Source: Silene conica
Lineage: Eukaryota; Streptophyta; Magnoliopsida; Caryophyllales; Caryophyllaceae
Assembly: GCA_029255685.2 (NCBI GenBank)
Contig: CM055318.2
Location: forward strand, 67,737,136-67,801,135
Direction: 5' to 3'
DNA length: 64,000 nucleotides
Position numbers and translations under genes: made by a program
Part shown: piece by piece, positions 11,415-22,605 of the stretch
Numbering within the stretch: position 1 is the stretch's first letter
How the letters are laid out: every line of letters starts with the position of its first letter
The notes under the pieces: model-generated
The model's database searches: none
What the model saw: only the letters and a program-made list of their open reading frames with translations
Told to the model about the DNA's origin: nothing

Positions 11415-13568
11415 TGTTGGAGTAAGTGTCCTCCACAATATTGCGAATACATTATTAAATCTCATAAAGGAAATATTTGGGAAAGAAGCTAACGTTTCAG
11501 TCAGTTGGTCCACGTATATCAGTAACGGTTGGCTAGCTAGAGTTTGACGTTACTGTCGTAAGACGGCGGTGACCAACTGATCCCTTTCGGTCACACCTAT
11601 AGGGAAAAGAACCAACAAAAGCTAGGTATTTGTATAAGATACAGTATAACTAGTTACTTAAATTATGACTAAGAGATTAGGATCTAAAAGTGATAATATA
11701 AAAACGTATATGATACAGAGCTAAGAATTATTGTTCTTTTATATGATAATTGAATAATAAGGTTTTTATGATATTTATGTAAGATAAAATATATTGTGAG
11801 TTAGTAATTAAATGTTAATTCATTAAGTGGGAATTATCACTAATACTAGTTGATTAGTGTTAATTCAATATATTGGCAAAGAATTAGGCAAAGTATAATT
11901 AGGCTAATCATTATCATCATTATATATATTAAAGAATCTTGTAAAACCGCTGACGTGGCGCAATGTGGTTTTAGAATTAGTCTAATGGAGCTCTCTCATT
12001 CAACCTCAGAATTTTAGTTTTTTCCAGCCAATAACGTGAACAATAGTAGCCATGTCACCTTCCATTAACCGATTTTTACATTGTTTCCATTTTCAGCAAT
12101 ATATCGAATATAATTATCTTAATTTTGTTTCCTTAATTAATTTACATATATCTTTTTTTTTTACAGGAAATTTACATATATCTTAAAGTTTTCAAATCTA
12201 AATTTTATAATTTTCTTTTTTAACTATGTCTTAATAGTTCCATTTTTCTACCACCTCACAATTATTACTCATATTAACATTATCATATGTTATCTTATTA
12301 TATATTATCAACAATTTTTTCAAATGTCCTTATGTATATATATATATTAATTTTTTTTCATTTTTATTTTAAGTATACATGTTCAATAAATAAAATTTAT
12401 GGTTATATATATAATAAATATAATTTGTCGTCTTCTTTTAAAATAAAAGTACACAGCCCGTGATTTTTCACGGGTGTTACACTCGAAAATAAAATGCTGA
12501 AGACAACTTTTATTATGAATAAGAGACCTTCATTATGCCAGGATTGTGTTGGTTGTAACAACGTATTTTAATGCCCGCCATTTTACAGAATTTGAAATAT
12601 CAACACTGACATTAACTCACCATTATTTCTTCAATAAGTTTAACAACTTTAAGACACTTTACAAAATATTAAACGATCCTAATAAAACGAAAACTTCAAG
12701 GTGTATTTATGAACAATTTTGATTATATAATAACTATAATTTATCGTCTTCTTTAAAAAAAAATACACAACCCCGTGATTTTTCACGGGTGTTATACTAG
12801 TATACTTATAAAGAGTTATAAGATTAGCAAATAAGAGTTCATTGTGACTAATTATATTTGATATAATTATCATTCATACTACTTAAAAGTTAAGTATGTC
12901 ATTTAGTTAATCCATTAATTTAATAGTTAGATGGACTAATTAGTGTTAAATGGGCTCAAATCGATTTTGGACCGTTTGTGAGAATTTTGGACCCAAGTAA
13001 GACCCAAAATAGGCCATAAATCAGCCCATTAAGGGTCATGAACCGTCCAACTCATGGACTAAATCCATAAATTGGTTTTATGGACAAATGCTCTAATAGA
13101 GCATTATTTTATCATTAAAACTTTGTCTAACCTTCTCCACTCAAGATGCCTATATATACCCTTCATTAGACTCTTATTTGAGAGTAATAATCAACTCCAA
13201 AAGTTCAAAATACTAACAGAAAAATCAGATCTAAAACCTCACAAAAATCATATGATATAATAGGAAGAACAATTGTGTTGTTCTTGTTTTAGCTCCAATA
13301 TTATCACTTAATATTAAGTAGTAATACTAATATTCACTAGTTCATTAATATTAGTATTAGTTGGTATATAATCCTTGGGTGGATTAAGGAAGGAGGTGAT
13401 CTAGTTTGATCAGTAAGAAGCTCCTACTCTCAACCTTGAAAAGGTCGGTTTTTCATATTTTCGGTTTTTGTTTTATAGCTAGTTCTATATGCATGGCTAG
13501 GTCCTTTAGTCCACTAAATATGTTTAGTGGCATCATTAGGGGAGTCCTTAGGGGCTAGGATCCTAACA
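11415..13568. repeat. Solo LTR, probably copia type, containing a Helitron
   Basis: It begins TGTTGGAGTAAGTGTCC and ends CCTAACA, flanked by a perfect 5-bp duplication ttcaa at 11410-11414 and 13569-13573. There is no second LTR and no internal coding region, so it is a solo LTR left by recombination. Removing the Helitron leaves about 1.27 kb. A TATA-like region lies near 13150 (ctatatataccc). The copia call is inferred from the end sequences only. Confidence 0.8.
11917..12800 (+). mobile_element. Non-autonomous Helitron
   Basis: The 3' end has the Helitron hallmark: a hairpin cccgtgatttttcacggg at 12773-12790 followed about ten bases later by CTAG (12797-12800), then T. The 5' start is set at a TC after A near 11917 and is approximate; there are no TIRs or target duplication, as expected. 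A second, nearly identical hairpin end occurs inside (12457-12478), so the terminal module is duplicated about 310 bp apart. No Rep/helicase coding is present. Confidence 0.75.
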
Positions 13569-14165
13569 TTCAATCCATATTTCGAGGTTTAAACAAAATA
13601 TTTCAACATAAAAATAAAATCCAATGACCATAAATTTACAATTAGAACATAAAAAACTATTCATACTCAAATTTTAAAAGTTATTACTCCTCGATTTTAA
13701 CTACATCGCTCTACGCTTATCAAGATAAAGGATTATCCAATCCGACTTTTGGTCATCAGGAAGGTCCTTGATCACTTGAGCACTTGAAGTTTTACCGGAG
13801 ACTCCGCAAACATGCTCATAACTTTCAAAACTTGAGGACGAAGGATGTCAAACACATTAAAAATTTCATCATAAACCTTTTTTCCTCCCAAAGTCGCATG
13901 CATCTTCATCCATCATAGTAGCACATTCTTTATAATGCTCTCCTCTATCACCAACGGTCCAATCTGGCCCAACCAACACACAAATTCATCTCAATGGACT
14001 TATTTGAATATGATGGTGTACTTGGATTGGCCTGCAATTTGTAGTAACATTTTCAGACCCAACATTCAAGAATGCAGTATACATGAACCAGAGTAAATAC
14101 ATGAACCATATAAACATGATGGCCATATAAACACAATTTTATTATCTAATGACCAAATGTGTTGG

Positions 14166-14918
14166 TCTAATTTGTTTGATATTCTTGTGTTTTTCACTTT
14201 TTATTTTCTATATTTTCGCATTTTGATTTGTATGACTGCCTAAGGACAATTCTATAGAATGATTCATGTCAATCGACCACAAATTATTTTGATATTAAAG
14301 CTTTAATGGTGGTGTTGTTGTATTGATAGTTCGATTCTTAAACGTCGTTTTCGTCCATTAGTCAAGCTTACTCCGAGCATTTCCTAGTGACTAGTGACTA
14401 AAAGACCAACAACTTTCACTCAAAACACAAAGCTCCGTGTATGAACTATGAATGTACCATTTTTTTTCCAAGGAATTTTCTTGTTACATAAAGACTGGTA
14501 AGCAAAGCTAAATGACCATGACATGTGAAAAATGACGGTGATATGTTTTTCACACCGAAACCGCAAAATGACAATCTCCTCATGCTAAGACTACTCTAAG
14601 AGTACTAGACATAATTTGTGTAATTGGTAATCACTAGAGTTCGCAGAAGTTGACCCATCTGAACCGTTCGAAAATCGACTTGATACAATTTAAAAATTGG
14701 CTGAATTCAAAATGACCAAACCTGACCCAAACTGGCCTGATAACCGACTGATAGCAGTTTTACTTTTTCCAACCCCAACTTGACCTGACCCGACTCGTGA
14801 CCCGATATTTTCCAACCCGATAACGAACTAGCTTAATAATGGTTTAAATAACACCAAATTGACAATGCAGGAAATTATCTTAATTATTTTCATTTAAAAA
14901 CTACAATTAATACACATA
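14166..14918. other. Noncoding part of copy A
   Basis: No gene is seen. The first 450 bases match 50270-50727 and the rest matches 62435-62735. The stretch 14640-14830 carries repeats of the type acccgacccg/cctgaccc, also seen in hAT MITEs. Confidence 0.65.
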
Positions 14919-15807
14919 CATGGCGGATTTATAGGGGTGATGGGGTGAATAACCCTCACCCCATTAATCTGGAAAAAAAACTTATACATACTCATCTATG
15001 TGTTAATATTTCATTAAAGTTTAGTGGTTCAGTGGTAGAAATCATTTCTAACCATCATAATACCTTGGGATCAAATCAAACCCTCACAACTACATTTTTT
15101 AAGCTTTTTATTTGTTACAAAATCATAATCATATTTTTTAGCTTTAATTTGTTACAAAACCATAATCATATTTAAAAGTAAATTTTATAGTCTGACGAAC
15201 CTTACTAGAATTATCGATTATCAAATTGTTTTAGTATTTATCAAGAATTTGTATATTAGAATAAATTTTTGTTAATATGGGCTTATCTTTTAGATATCGC
15301 ACAAGACCCAAAAATATTAGGGACGAGATTAATCGAATGATTATATTTTGACGGGAATGAAGTCCATTGCAAACATTAACGGACCTTGAACTTGACCAGG
15401 GTTTGGGTCAAAGTCAGTCAATATTTGCAACAGATTACCCGTCGCAAACGTTGACTGAACTTGACCTTGACCATGGTCAGTCAATTTTTACGATGTCCCA
15501 AAGGTTGACTGACTTTTTAACCTGGTGGTCCAAAAAAAATTCACCAATTTCAGATGCAGCGAATATTCTATCGCAAAAGTCATTATTTGCGACGGAATTT
15601 CCGTCGCAAACCTTCCCGCCATTTGACATTTTGTTCGCGGGATTGAAAAATTACCCTTCATCGCAAATCTCATCGTAAAAACAATTCCGTTGCAAATTAC
15701 GTCACAAATAATAAATTGCAACGCTGTCCGTCGCAAGAAGTTCGTCGCAATAACACATTCTTTTAGTTTAATCACCCCCCGCTTAATACATCCTAGATTC
15801 GTCACTG
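14919..15807. mobile_element. hAT-like element, only in copy A
   Basis: The ends are inverted: tggcggatttataggg on the left and the complement of cctagattcgtcactg on the right, a typical plant hAT terminus. Flanking octamers tacacata (14911-14918) and ttcgcata (15808-15815) agree at 6 of 8 positions, consistent with an aged 8-bp duplication. Copy B has the empty site near 62735. The interior has no transposase. It includes a tRNA-like stretch near 15020-15085 and, from 15360 to 15755, a cluster of inverted ttgcgacgg/ccgtcgcaa motifs suggesting a further small insertion. Confidence 0.65.
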
Positions 15808-15850
15808 TTCGCATACCCATTATTTAAATATATAATTATCATATAAAATT

Positions 15851-16254
15851 AAATATATAAGATAAAATATATAATGATAACCTTAGTGATACAGACTCGT
15901 TAGCGAGGCTTTTCCTATTTTAGTGCTTACGGAAAACAATTCTCATTTTGGTGTCCACAAAATAATTGTCAATCTAGTGACCACCTCATTAAAAAAATCT
16001 TAAAAATTACATTTTAATCCTTATTTTACTTATACTCATATAATTTTGATTAGTTTAAATGTTTTATTAAGACTTAAGTTAATGCAAATTTTAATTAACA
16101 AAAAGTTAATATTAACCCAAACCACTCTCTTTTATTTTCCATCCACATGCAAACACCACAATATTTACACAATTTCTTGTTTAAACATCGATAACAATTA
16201 TGAACTTTCACTCCCAGTTCAATTCATTTACCTACTATAAAACAATGCACGCTA
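15851..16254. other. No recognisable feature
   Basis: This is AT-rich sequence between the end of copy A homology and the first copia-2 gag sequence. No ORF or repeat end is supported. Confidence 0.5.
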
Positions 16255-16381
16255 TTCTGCTTAAAAGTGTGTCTCAAATACCATGAACACGTGTCTCAGA
16301 TGTGTTCAAATACCATGAACACGTGCTCAAATAAACGAAGAAAGTTAGACACGATCTTATAGGTATCTGTTGGCCTAATCT

Positions 16382-17883
16382 CAGCAGCACCAGAGGAGTG
16401 ATGGCACGAATAGACCTCGTTACAAGTGTACCATTTATAACAAGGACGGGCATACGGCCAACCGCTGTTGGGAGAAGGTGGGCTTTCCTGTTGGTCATCC
16501 GCGTTATTCTGCTCGGACAGGAGACTCGGCAACAGCAGATTCATACTCCTAAAGTTAACGCGGTTTTGGGTGAGGCCTCTCATGTTACTAGACCTGTCAA
16601 AACCTGACCCGACCCAAAAACCGACCATAACCCGACCCGTAAATAACCCGGTTTTTTCAACTCGAACCCGGAAGATGCCCGAACCCGTTTTGACCCGTAA
16701 ACAATGGGTCAAAACCCGAGCCGCAGCGGGTTGACCGTTAGGTCAAGACAATATATCATTTTTATAATATATACAATGTAATATAGCCTATAGGTATTGA
16801 CGACTTATAAATTTTTGAGGAGAAATATGTATATATAAACAGTATGTCACGTCATCACCTCAAACAATATGTCACGTCGTCACCGCAAAGTGTGTGTTAC
16901 ACCGTCACTTTAACTGTAGTACGTCAAATTGCATTCCACGTCAGCACCGCCAACTCATCACATCGTACCACATGCCACGTCATCACATTGAAATGTGTGT
17001 CACGTCGTTACTTTTAGTCTAGTACATAAAGTTACATCCCACGTTAGCATTGTCAACTCATAATTTCGATGGACTACATGCCACGTCATCACGTCAAAAT
17101 GTTTGTCACTCTGTCACTTACACCTCATTCCACAACATCATTGCCTTTTCATCGCCTAGGACCACATGCCACATCATCACCTCGAAGTGTGTGTCGTCAT
17201 ACCGTCACTTTCACCGTATTACGTCAAACTAAGCCGCACTTTCCGTCCAACACTTTAACTTCATCACCTCAGATCACATGTCACGTCATCATTGTTATCT
17301 TATTTGAATCTCATTATCGTACTTAGATAGTTAATGATGACGATAACGATGATGATATTGGTGGTGATGGTGATGGCAAAAATGGTGACAATTAAGTTGA
17401 TTAAGACAAGTAAGAGAAGAGAAAACGTATAAATGTAGGAATTACGTACGATATAAAAGAAGTTTTAAAAAATGCGAGGAAAAGATGTTAATTGACTCGT
17501 TTTTTTATCCGAACCCGACCCGGAATCGGTATAGACTTGACCCATATTTTACCCGACCCGTATTTTACCTGAACCCGTATCTACCCGACCCGTAACCCAC
17601 CCGACTAACCCGTTTGATAGGTCTACATGTTACTAATATGGTGCGTCTGAATGGTAAGGATTCTTTCACATGGATTCTTGATACAGGTGCATCGACACAC
17701 ATATGCTATGATGAGGCCCTTTTTGTTTCTTGTGAAAGCATTGCTCCTATAAATATTGGTCTTCCAAATGGTACTAGTTTAGTTGCTCGAAAGGCATGGA
17801 CGGTTCGGCTCAATGAGAAATTATCCATCTTTAATGTTTTGTTCGTTCCATCTTTCAAATACAATCTGCTATCATTCTCGTAA
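16382..17883 (+). pseudogene. copia-2 gag C-terminus and aspartic protease, split by a MITE
   Basis: Codons from 16382 read a zinc-knuckle-like stretch, KCTIYNKDGHTANRCWEKVG. The second Cys of the CCHC pattern is Tyr, so the knuckle is damaged. After a one-base frame change near 16540, the frame PKVNAVLGEASHVT runs into the MITE. Removing the MITE and one target copy joins it in frame to NMVRLNGKDSFTWILDTGAS, the protease active site (DTGA, about 17680). A TAA at 17881 ends this frame; downstream sequence continues in the same frame, so this is a premature stop. Confidence 0.88.
16589..17625. mobile_element. hAT-like MITE with internal tandem repeats
   Basis: A perfect 8-bp target duplication catgttac flanks the element (16581-16588 and 17626-17633). 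Termini are inverted: tagacctgtcaaa on the left, the complement of tttgataggtcta on the right. Subterminal regions are rich in cccgacccg. The middle (about 16840-17300) is a degenerate tandem repeat of roughly 105 bp, four to five units, each containing catgYcacgtcatcac. No transposase is present. The 8-bp duplication favours hAT. Confidence 0.88.
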
Positions 17884-19215
17884 CTTCTGTCCGGTCTAAA
17901 TTTATTTGTGCAGTTTTCTAATTCGCAATGTGTGATACAGGACCGTGCCTCGACGACGATTGGAGTGGGTAAACTTTTGGATGGGTTTTTCTACCTGACA
18001 ATGGAGGAACCACTTCGTGTTAATGTTGTGACCGGACAAGATGATGTTGAGTTGTGGCATAAGCGAATGGGACACCATTCTTCTCGGTTTATGAAGCACA
18101 TCCCTTCTATTTCTAGTTTTCATAATTCTCGGTTGGATTCGTGTGATATTTGCTTTCGAGCTAAACAGTCTCGTACTTTGTTTCCCATAAGTGACAATAA
18201 AGCCGAAAATTTGTTTGATTTAATTCATTGTGACGTTTGGGGTCCTTATCATCCTAACCGTGCTTGTGCTTCTCGTTATTTTTTATCTATTGTTGATGAT
18301 TATTCCCGATGTGTTTGGGTTTATTTGATGAAGACCAAGGACGAGGTTCCTACATTACTTCCGGATTTCTTTTCTTTAATTGACCGTCAATTTAATGGCA
18401 AAGTGAAAGTTGTACGGAGTGACAATGGGACGGAGTTCCGGGGAATTCTCCCTTATTTCCGTGAACATGGAATTTTATTTCAAACCTCAATGGTCAAAAC
18501 GCCCCAACAAAATGCTCGGGTAGAGAGAAAACATCGGCATATATTAAATGTAGCCCGGGCTTTGCGATTCCAAGGGTCGTTACCTATTGAATTTTGGGGC
18601 GAATGCATGTTGACAGCAACACATTTAATTAATCGAACCCCCACACGAATTTTGGAAAATAAAACTCCTTTTGAATTGTTATTTGGCAAAATTCCTGATA
18701 TGAGTTTAATTCGTGTATTCGGGTGCCTTTGTTATGCTAAGAATATTTATTCTCGTGATAAGTTTGATTCCCGAAGTCGTCGTTGTATTTTTCTTGCATA
18801 CCCTTTTGGTAAGAAAGGGTGGCATTTGTATGATATTGAGTTGGGTGCTTATTTTCAGTCACGAGATGTTCGGTTTTTTGAAGACCAATTTCCATTTGCT
18901 ATACATGGCAGTGAGATGCATAAAAATGCTACTGTAATTGAAGAATCTGACAATAAGAGTATGCTCTATAATAATGTTGAACCTATGGGTATACAGCACC
19001 ACGACATTAGGGGGGTGCATCGCACCAGCAGAGTACTTCACAGCAACAGCCCTCTGTGGAGGTTACGAGTAAACAGCCCACGCAGCCTTTGGACATCCCA
19101 GAGGATACGGGTACTCAACCTGCACAACAACCTCCGACGAATACAGTGGTTCCTGATTAGAATATTGCTCGTAATAACGGTGATGGGAACGAGTCTACTA
19201 TTGACGAGGATCCTA
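17884..19215 (+). pseudogene. copia-2 integrase
   Basis: The frame gives the HHCC zinc-binding part (LWHKRMGHHSS and CDICFRAKQ), then the DDE core: Asp in HCDVWGPY (about 18230), Asp in SDNGTEF (about 18420) and Glu in ARVERKHR (about 18515). The C-terminal region includes FWGECMLTATHLINRTP and CIFLAYPFGKKGWHLYD. All three catalytic residues are present. The frame remains open to about 19000 but shifts before the Asp/Asn-rich linker. Confidence 0.88.
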
Positions 19216-19230
19216 GTGATGATGATGATG

Positions 19231-19295
<65 letters not shown>

Positions 19296-19515
19296 CCTAT
19301 TATGTAAACTCAGAAATACTCGGTACCTTAGGATGCAGGGGCGCGGATGACTGCGTACATTTTTACTAGGCTTAGCTTTGTTGTAGCTAAGGGGGTGGGA
19401 GCTCAGATTGTATCTCGGCTACCCACCAATTTTATGTAAACTCTTATTTTGTCCTTTTTTATATGATAGTTGCGCGCATCCTTCCCATAAAATAATAATA
19501 ATAATAATAATAATA
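19216..19515 (+). repeat. Poly-Asp/poly-Asn microsatellite interrupted by a small insertion
   Basis: In the pol frame, (GAT)n encodes Asp and (AAT)n encodes Asn (19216-19293). A second (AAT)n tract at 19489-19515 re-enters the frame with SEVTVDEMGRGK. Between them lie about 195 unrelated bases (19294-19488). The insert looks like the 3' end of a retroposon whose tail merged with the AAT tract: it ends cgcgcatccttcccataa before the repeats. It could also be a SINE or LINE fragment; I cannot name the family. Confidence 0.6.
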
Positions 19516-21853
19516 GTGAGGTGACAGTTGACGAAATGGGTCGAGGAAAGCGCATAAAATTCGATAATCAAAATCACAAAGATTATGTGCGTTGGGATAA
19601 GATCAAGCAAAACATTAACAAGACTTTGGTTCCTTCAAGCCCGTCACCCACACCAACGTCCGTCACAGGTACTTCGTATCCTATTGATAATTATGTTAAT
19701 TGTCAAAAATTCTCCCCTGCCCATCAACATTTTCTTGCAGCTATTACAAATGACACAGAACCCACTTCCTTTAAAGAAGCAATTCATGACCCCAAATGGA
19801 AGAAAGCAATGGAAGAGGAAATTGATGCGTTAGAAGCCAACGAGACTTGGTCTGTGGTGGACTTCACGAAATCCGTTATTGGATGTATGTGGGTTTACAA
19901 AATAAAGCGACAATCTGACAGCTCAATTGAACATTACAAGGCCCGACTTGTCGTGCTTGGCAACCATCAACAAGAAGGGATTGATTTTGCTGAAAATTTT
20001 GCTCCTACAGTCAAAATGGTGATGGTTCGAACTTTTCTTGTTGTCGCTGCCATAAATAATTGGTAATTTGCATCAAATGGATGTTCAAAATGTTTTTCTT
20101 CATAGTGATTTACAAGAAGAAGTTTACATGCGACTTCCACCCGGTTTCAGTCATGGTCGACTAGGAAAAGTTTGTCGCCTTCATAAATCATTATATGGCC
20201 TCCGACAATCTCCACGGTGTTGGTATTCTAAGCTTTCCTCGGCTTTGAGTGAGTATATGGTCTCTCTCATAGTCCGTCTGATCATTCTTTATTTGTGTAC
20301 CGTAAGGGTGCCATTGTGCTTAATATTCTCGTGTATGTTGACGACTTGGTAATCGCCGGAAATAATAGTGTTGCTATTAGTGAATTTAAAAGTTATCTAA
20401 GTAAATGCTTTCGTATGAAAGACTTGGGTCAATTGAAGTATTTTTTGGGTCTCGAAGTCGCACGGAATTCCAACGGTATTTTTCTTTGCCAACGGAAATA
20501 TGTGCTCGATTTATTGGCAGAAACATGTCTTTTGGGATCTAAACCCGCTCTTACACCTATGGAGGAGAAGCACGAGCTCGCTCTAAATGTAGAGCCGTTA
20601 TTTGCCGAGCCTACCAAGTATCGTCGTTTAGTTGGCAAGTTAATTTATCTTACTCTTACTCGTCCCGAGATTAATTATTCGGTTCATATTTTGTCACAAT
20701 TCATGCAAACTCCTTCTCAGGCCCATTGGGACGTTGTTGTCCGTGTGGTTCGATACCTGAAAGGGAATCCGGGACAGGGTATATTATTACTTGCTGACAC
20801 TTCTATGGTACTTGAGGCCTATTGTGATGCCGATTATGATAGTTGTCCTATCAGTCGTCAATCTTTGTCTGCATACTTTATTTCACTCGGAGGTTCTCCC
20901 ATATCTTGGAAGACTAATAAACAAGCTACCGTGTCCCGTTCTTCTGCTGAATCTGAATATCGTGTCATGGCTTCCGTTACGTGTGAAATTCTTTAGTTGA
21001 AAGGCTTGTTTCGAAGTATGGGTTTTGAGCAACCGGGGGCTATCACGCTCTATTGTGATAGTTAAGCGGCTATTCATATCTCTAATAATCCCGTGTTTCA
21101 TGAAAGAACCAAACACATTGAGATTTATTGTAACAACCCGACCCGCCACCGTCGTAATACAAACCCAATAAGATGGGTGTGCACTTTTGGGCCCGTTAAT
21201 TGTCCTCACTTAAGCCCAAAAGCACAAGGCCTTGTTACTAAGTGGTGGGTGGAAGTTATTATAAACATATCACAAGCCTCACATTCTACCGATGTGGGAC
21301 AACTTCCTCTCATACTCTTGGGGTGTTACAAACTCCCCCACTTAAAGAACACAGCGTCCTCGTTGTGCCTCAAACTTGACCACAACCAGGGCCAGAATCC
21401 TCCCCCGCTAGGTGTGTGACCCAGGTACTCCCGACCACAGGCTTACCACACGGTCGCAGGGTCGCTCTGATACCATTTGTAACAACCCGATCCGCCACCG
21501 TCGTAACACAAACCCAATAAGATGGGTGTGCACTTTTGGGCCCGTTAATTGTCCTCAGTTAAGCTCAAAAGCACAAGGCCTTGTTACTAAGTGGTGGGTG
21601 GAAGTTATTATAAACATATCACAAGCCTCACATTCTACCAATGTGGGACAACTTCCTCTCATACTCTTGGGGTGTTACATTTATTGTCATTTCGTTCGTG
21701 ACGAAATTTTGCGGGGTACCATTCTTCCGTCTAATGTACATATACAAGTACTCAATTGGCAGACGTACTCACAAAGGCTCTCGGTCGTGTCCAGTTTCAT
21801 CGTTTACTGGGCAAGTTGGGCATAGCAAACCCCCATGCTCCAACTTGAGGGGG
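19516..21853 (+). pseudogene. copia-2 reverse transcriptase and RNase H, broken and split by a TRIM
   Basis: RT starts with KKAMEEEIDALEANETW and continues through KARLVVLGNHQQEGIDFAE. A frameshift at 20066 leads to MDVQNVFLHSDLQEEVYM. A further shift near 20260 precedes the catalytic box VYVDDLVIAGN (about 20334). RNase H has CDADYDSC and SSAESEYRVM. Stops occur at 20994 and about 21063. The region encoding HTKHIEIYC is cut at 21129 by the TRIM and resumes at 21680 as CHFVRDEI, then shifts frame before ADVLTKALGR and GKLGIANPHAPT. Confidence 0.9.
21129..21679 (-). mobile_element. TRIM (terminal-repeat retrotransposon in miniature)
   Basis: Two 202-bp direct repeats (21129-21330 and 21478-21679) start TGTAACAACC and end GGGTGTTACA on the plus strand, and differ at about five positions. 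The 147-bp middle holds gctctgatacca (21464-21475), the complement of the initiator tRNA-Met primer site TGGTATCAGAGC, two bases from the right repeat. The element therefore lies on the minus strand, with its polypurine tract next to the left repeat (complement of aactcccccactt). A 5-bp duplication tttat flanks it (21124-21128 and 21679/21680-21684). It has no coding capacity. Confidence 0.93.
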
Positions 21854-21854
21854 G

Positions 21855-22053
21855 TGTTGGCGTAATCTTCTCCGGATATTATGGGCTGTTAGTATATATG
21901 TATTAATGTTTTATGCGTTTAGCTTTAGAAACGTAGTTGAACAGTTTCCTAGTTCTTAGCATTCTAGGTGTATATAATATGGGACTCTTCACGTAATACA
22001 AACAAGACACTTCTTCACAAAACTCATCTTGTTTTTCAATCTCTGTGTCTACA
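21855..22053 (+). repeat. copia-2 3' LTR
   Basis: It begins TGTTGGCGTAATC directly after a G-rich polypurine tract and ends TGTCTACA. A TATA-like box (tgtatataatat, about 21969) lies inside. No partner LTR exists upstream. Confidence 0.8.
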
Positions 22054-22604
22054 GTATCCGACACATTTGGAGGTGTGTCTGATGAATGTCGGTGTTCGAC
22101 ACGGTGCCGAATACAAAACCATTGATTAAGAGGAGTGACTATGACACCTAGATTAATAAAACTACCCGAGTAAATAGAATTGTACAGAAGAGAAAAATAA
22201 ATAAAAATACAATAAAGTTGAAAGAGAAAAAAATAGTCCAAAAGCCAAATTGTGTGAGAAACGAGAAGGAAAAGACATAAAAATGTGGACAAATGAAAAA
22301 TAAATAATTGATTTTTAAAGCCATAAAGATATTCCTTAATTCATACACAAAATAATGTTATTTAGTGATACATATATACTAAATTGTTTTAATAAGTTTT
22401 GACCCTTCTCATACAAAATAAGGTTCTCTACATGTACAAGCTAAACACACACTCAAGCCCCTCGTCTACTTAAAACTTTTTACGCAAATTCCCATTCCAG
22501 ACCGAGACTTTTTTATGTCCAACTCTAAGGCTCTAATTAAGCCTCTAACATACATTTTAGATGACAATTAGACACATTAACATATCCAAATAGTGGATAA
22601 TGAG
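22054..22604. other. Intergenic; probable 3' flank of the lipoxygenase fragment
   Basis: The first 80 bases carry gtgtcYgac motifs that also occur near 32990. The rest is AT-rich. On the minus strand, 22370-22600 would be the 3' untranslated region of the lipoxygenase remnant. No ORF is credible. Confidence 0.45.
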
Positions 22605-22605
22605 C

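Larger units (their letters stand above)
11214..14165. mobile_element. Insertion specific to copy A, of unknown class, hosting a solo LTR
   Basis: Copy B reads directly from cctataag into tttgatattc (about 50268), whereas copy A has 2.95 kb between them. Without the solo LTR at 11415-13568, about 0.8 kb remains (11214-11409 and 13574-14165). The left part is rich in direct and inverted variants of aaatccaaatt. On the minus strand of 13740-13920 there is coding-like sequence reading KKVYDEIFNVFDILRPQVL, which I cannot assign. No TIR is proven. Confidence 0.45.
2709..15850 (+). repeat. Duplicated segment, copy A
   Basis: This stretch is collinear with 32337-62777 once insertions are removed. 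Matching blocks are 2709-3133 with 32337-32776; 7575-8375 with 32777-34147; 8376-10041 with 34381-36031; 10037-10533 with 38784-39274; 10531-10935 with 48105-48510; 11098-11214 with 50155-50268; 14168-14630 with 50270-50727; 14621-14918 with 62435-62735; and 15808-15850 with 62736-62777. Orientation is the same. The two copies differ by scattered substitutions and by insertions with clear target duplications. No intact gene is present in the shared part. The inferred origin is an old segmental duplication; a large repeat family present as two copies is the alternative. Confidence 0.85.
16255..22053 (+). mobile_element. Ty1/copia element copia-2, 5'-truncated, with three insertions
   Basis: Coding order is gag zinc knuckle, protease, integrase, RT and RNase H, then a PPT (ttgagggggg, 21845-21854) and a 199-bp 3' LTR. 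No 5' LTR is visible, and sequence upstream of about 16255 is not gag-like, so the left part is lost. A 32-bp tandem duplication sits at 16275-16340. Insertions split it at 16589-17625 (hAT-like MITE), about 19295-19488 (small insertion in a poly-Asn tract) and 21129-21679 (TRIM). Confidence 0.9.

Noticed and set aside
15020-15085. tRNA-like stretch (ttcagtggtagaa...gggatcaaatc).
   Set aside because: It resembles A and B boxes but no cloverleaf forms; it lies in a hAT-like element and is probably SINE- or tRNA-derived debris.
21093-21825. ORFs of 108 and 137 codons spanning the TRIM.
   Set aside because: They are fusions of RNase H codons with TRIM repeats; the shared protein text comes from the two LTRs.
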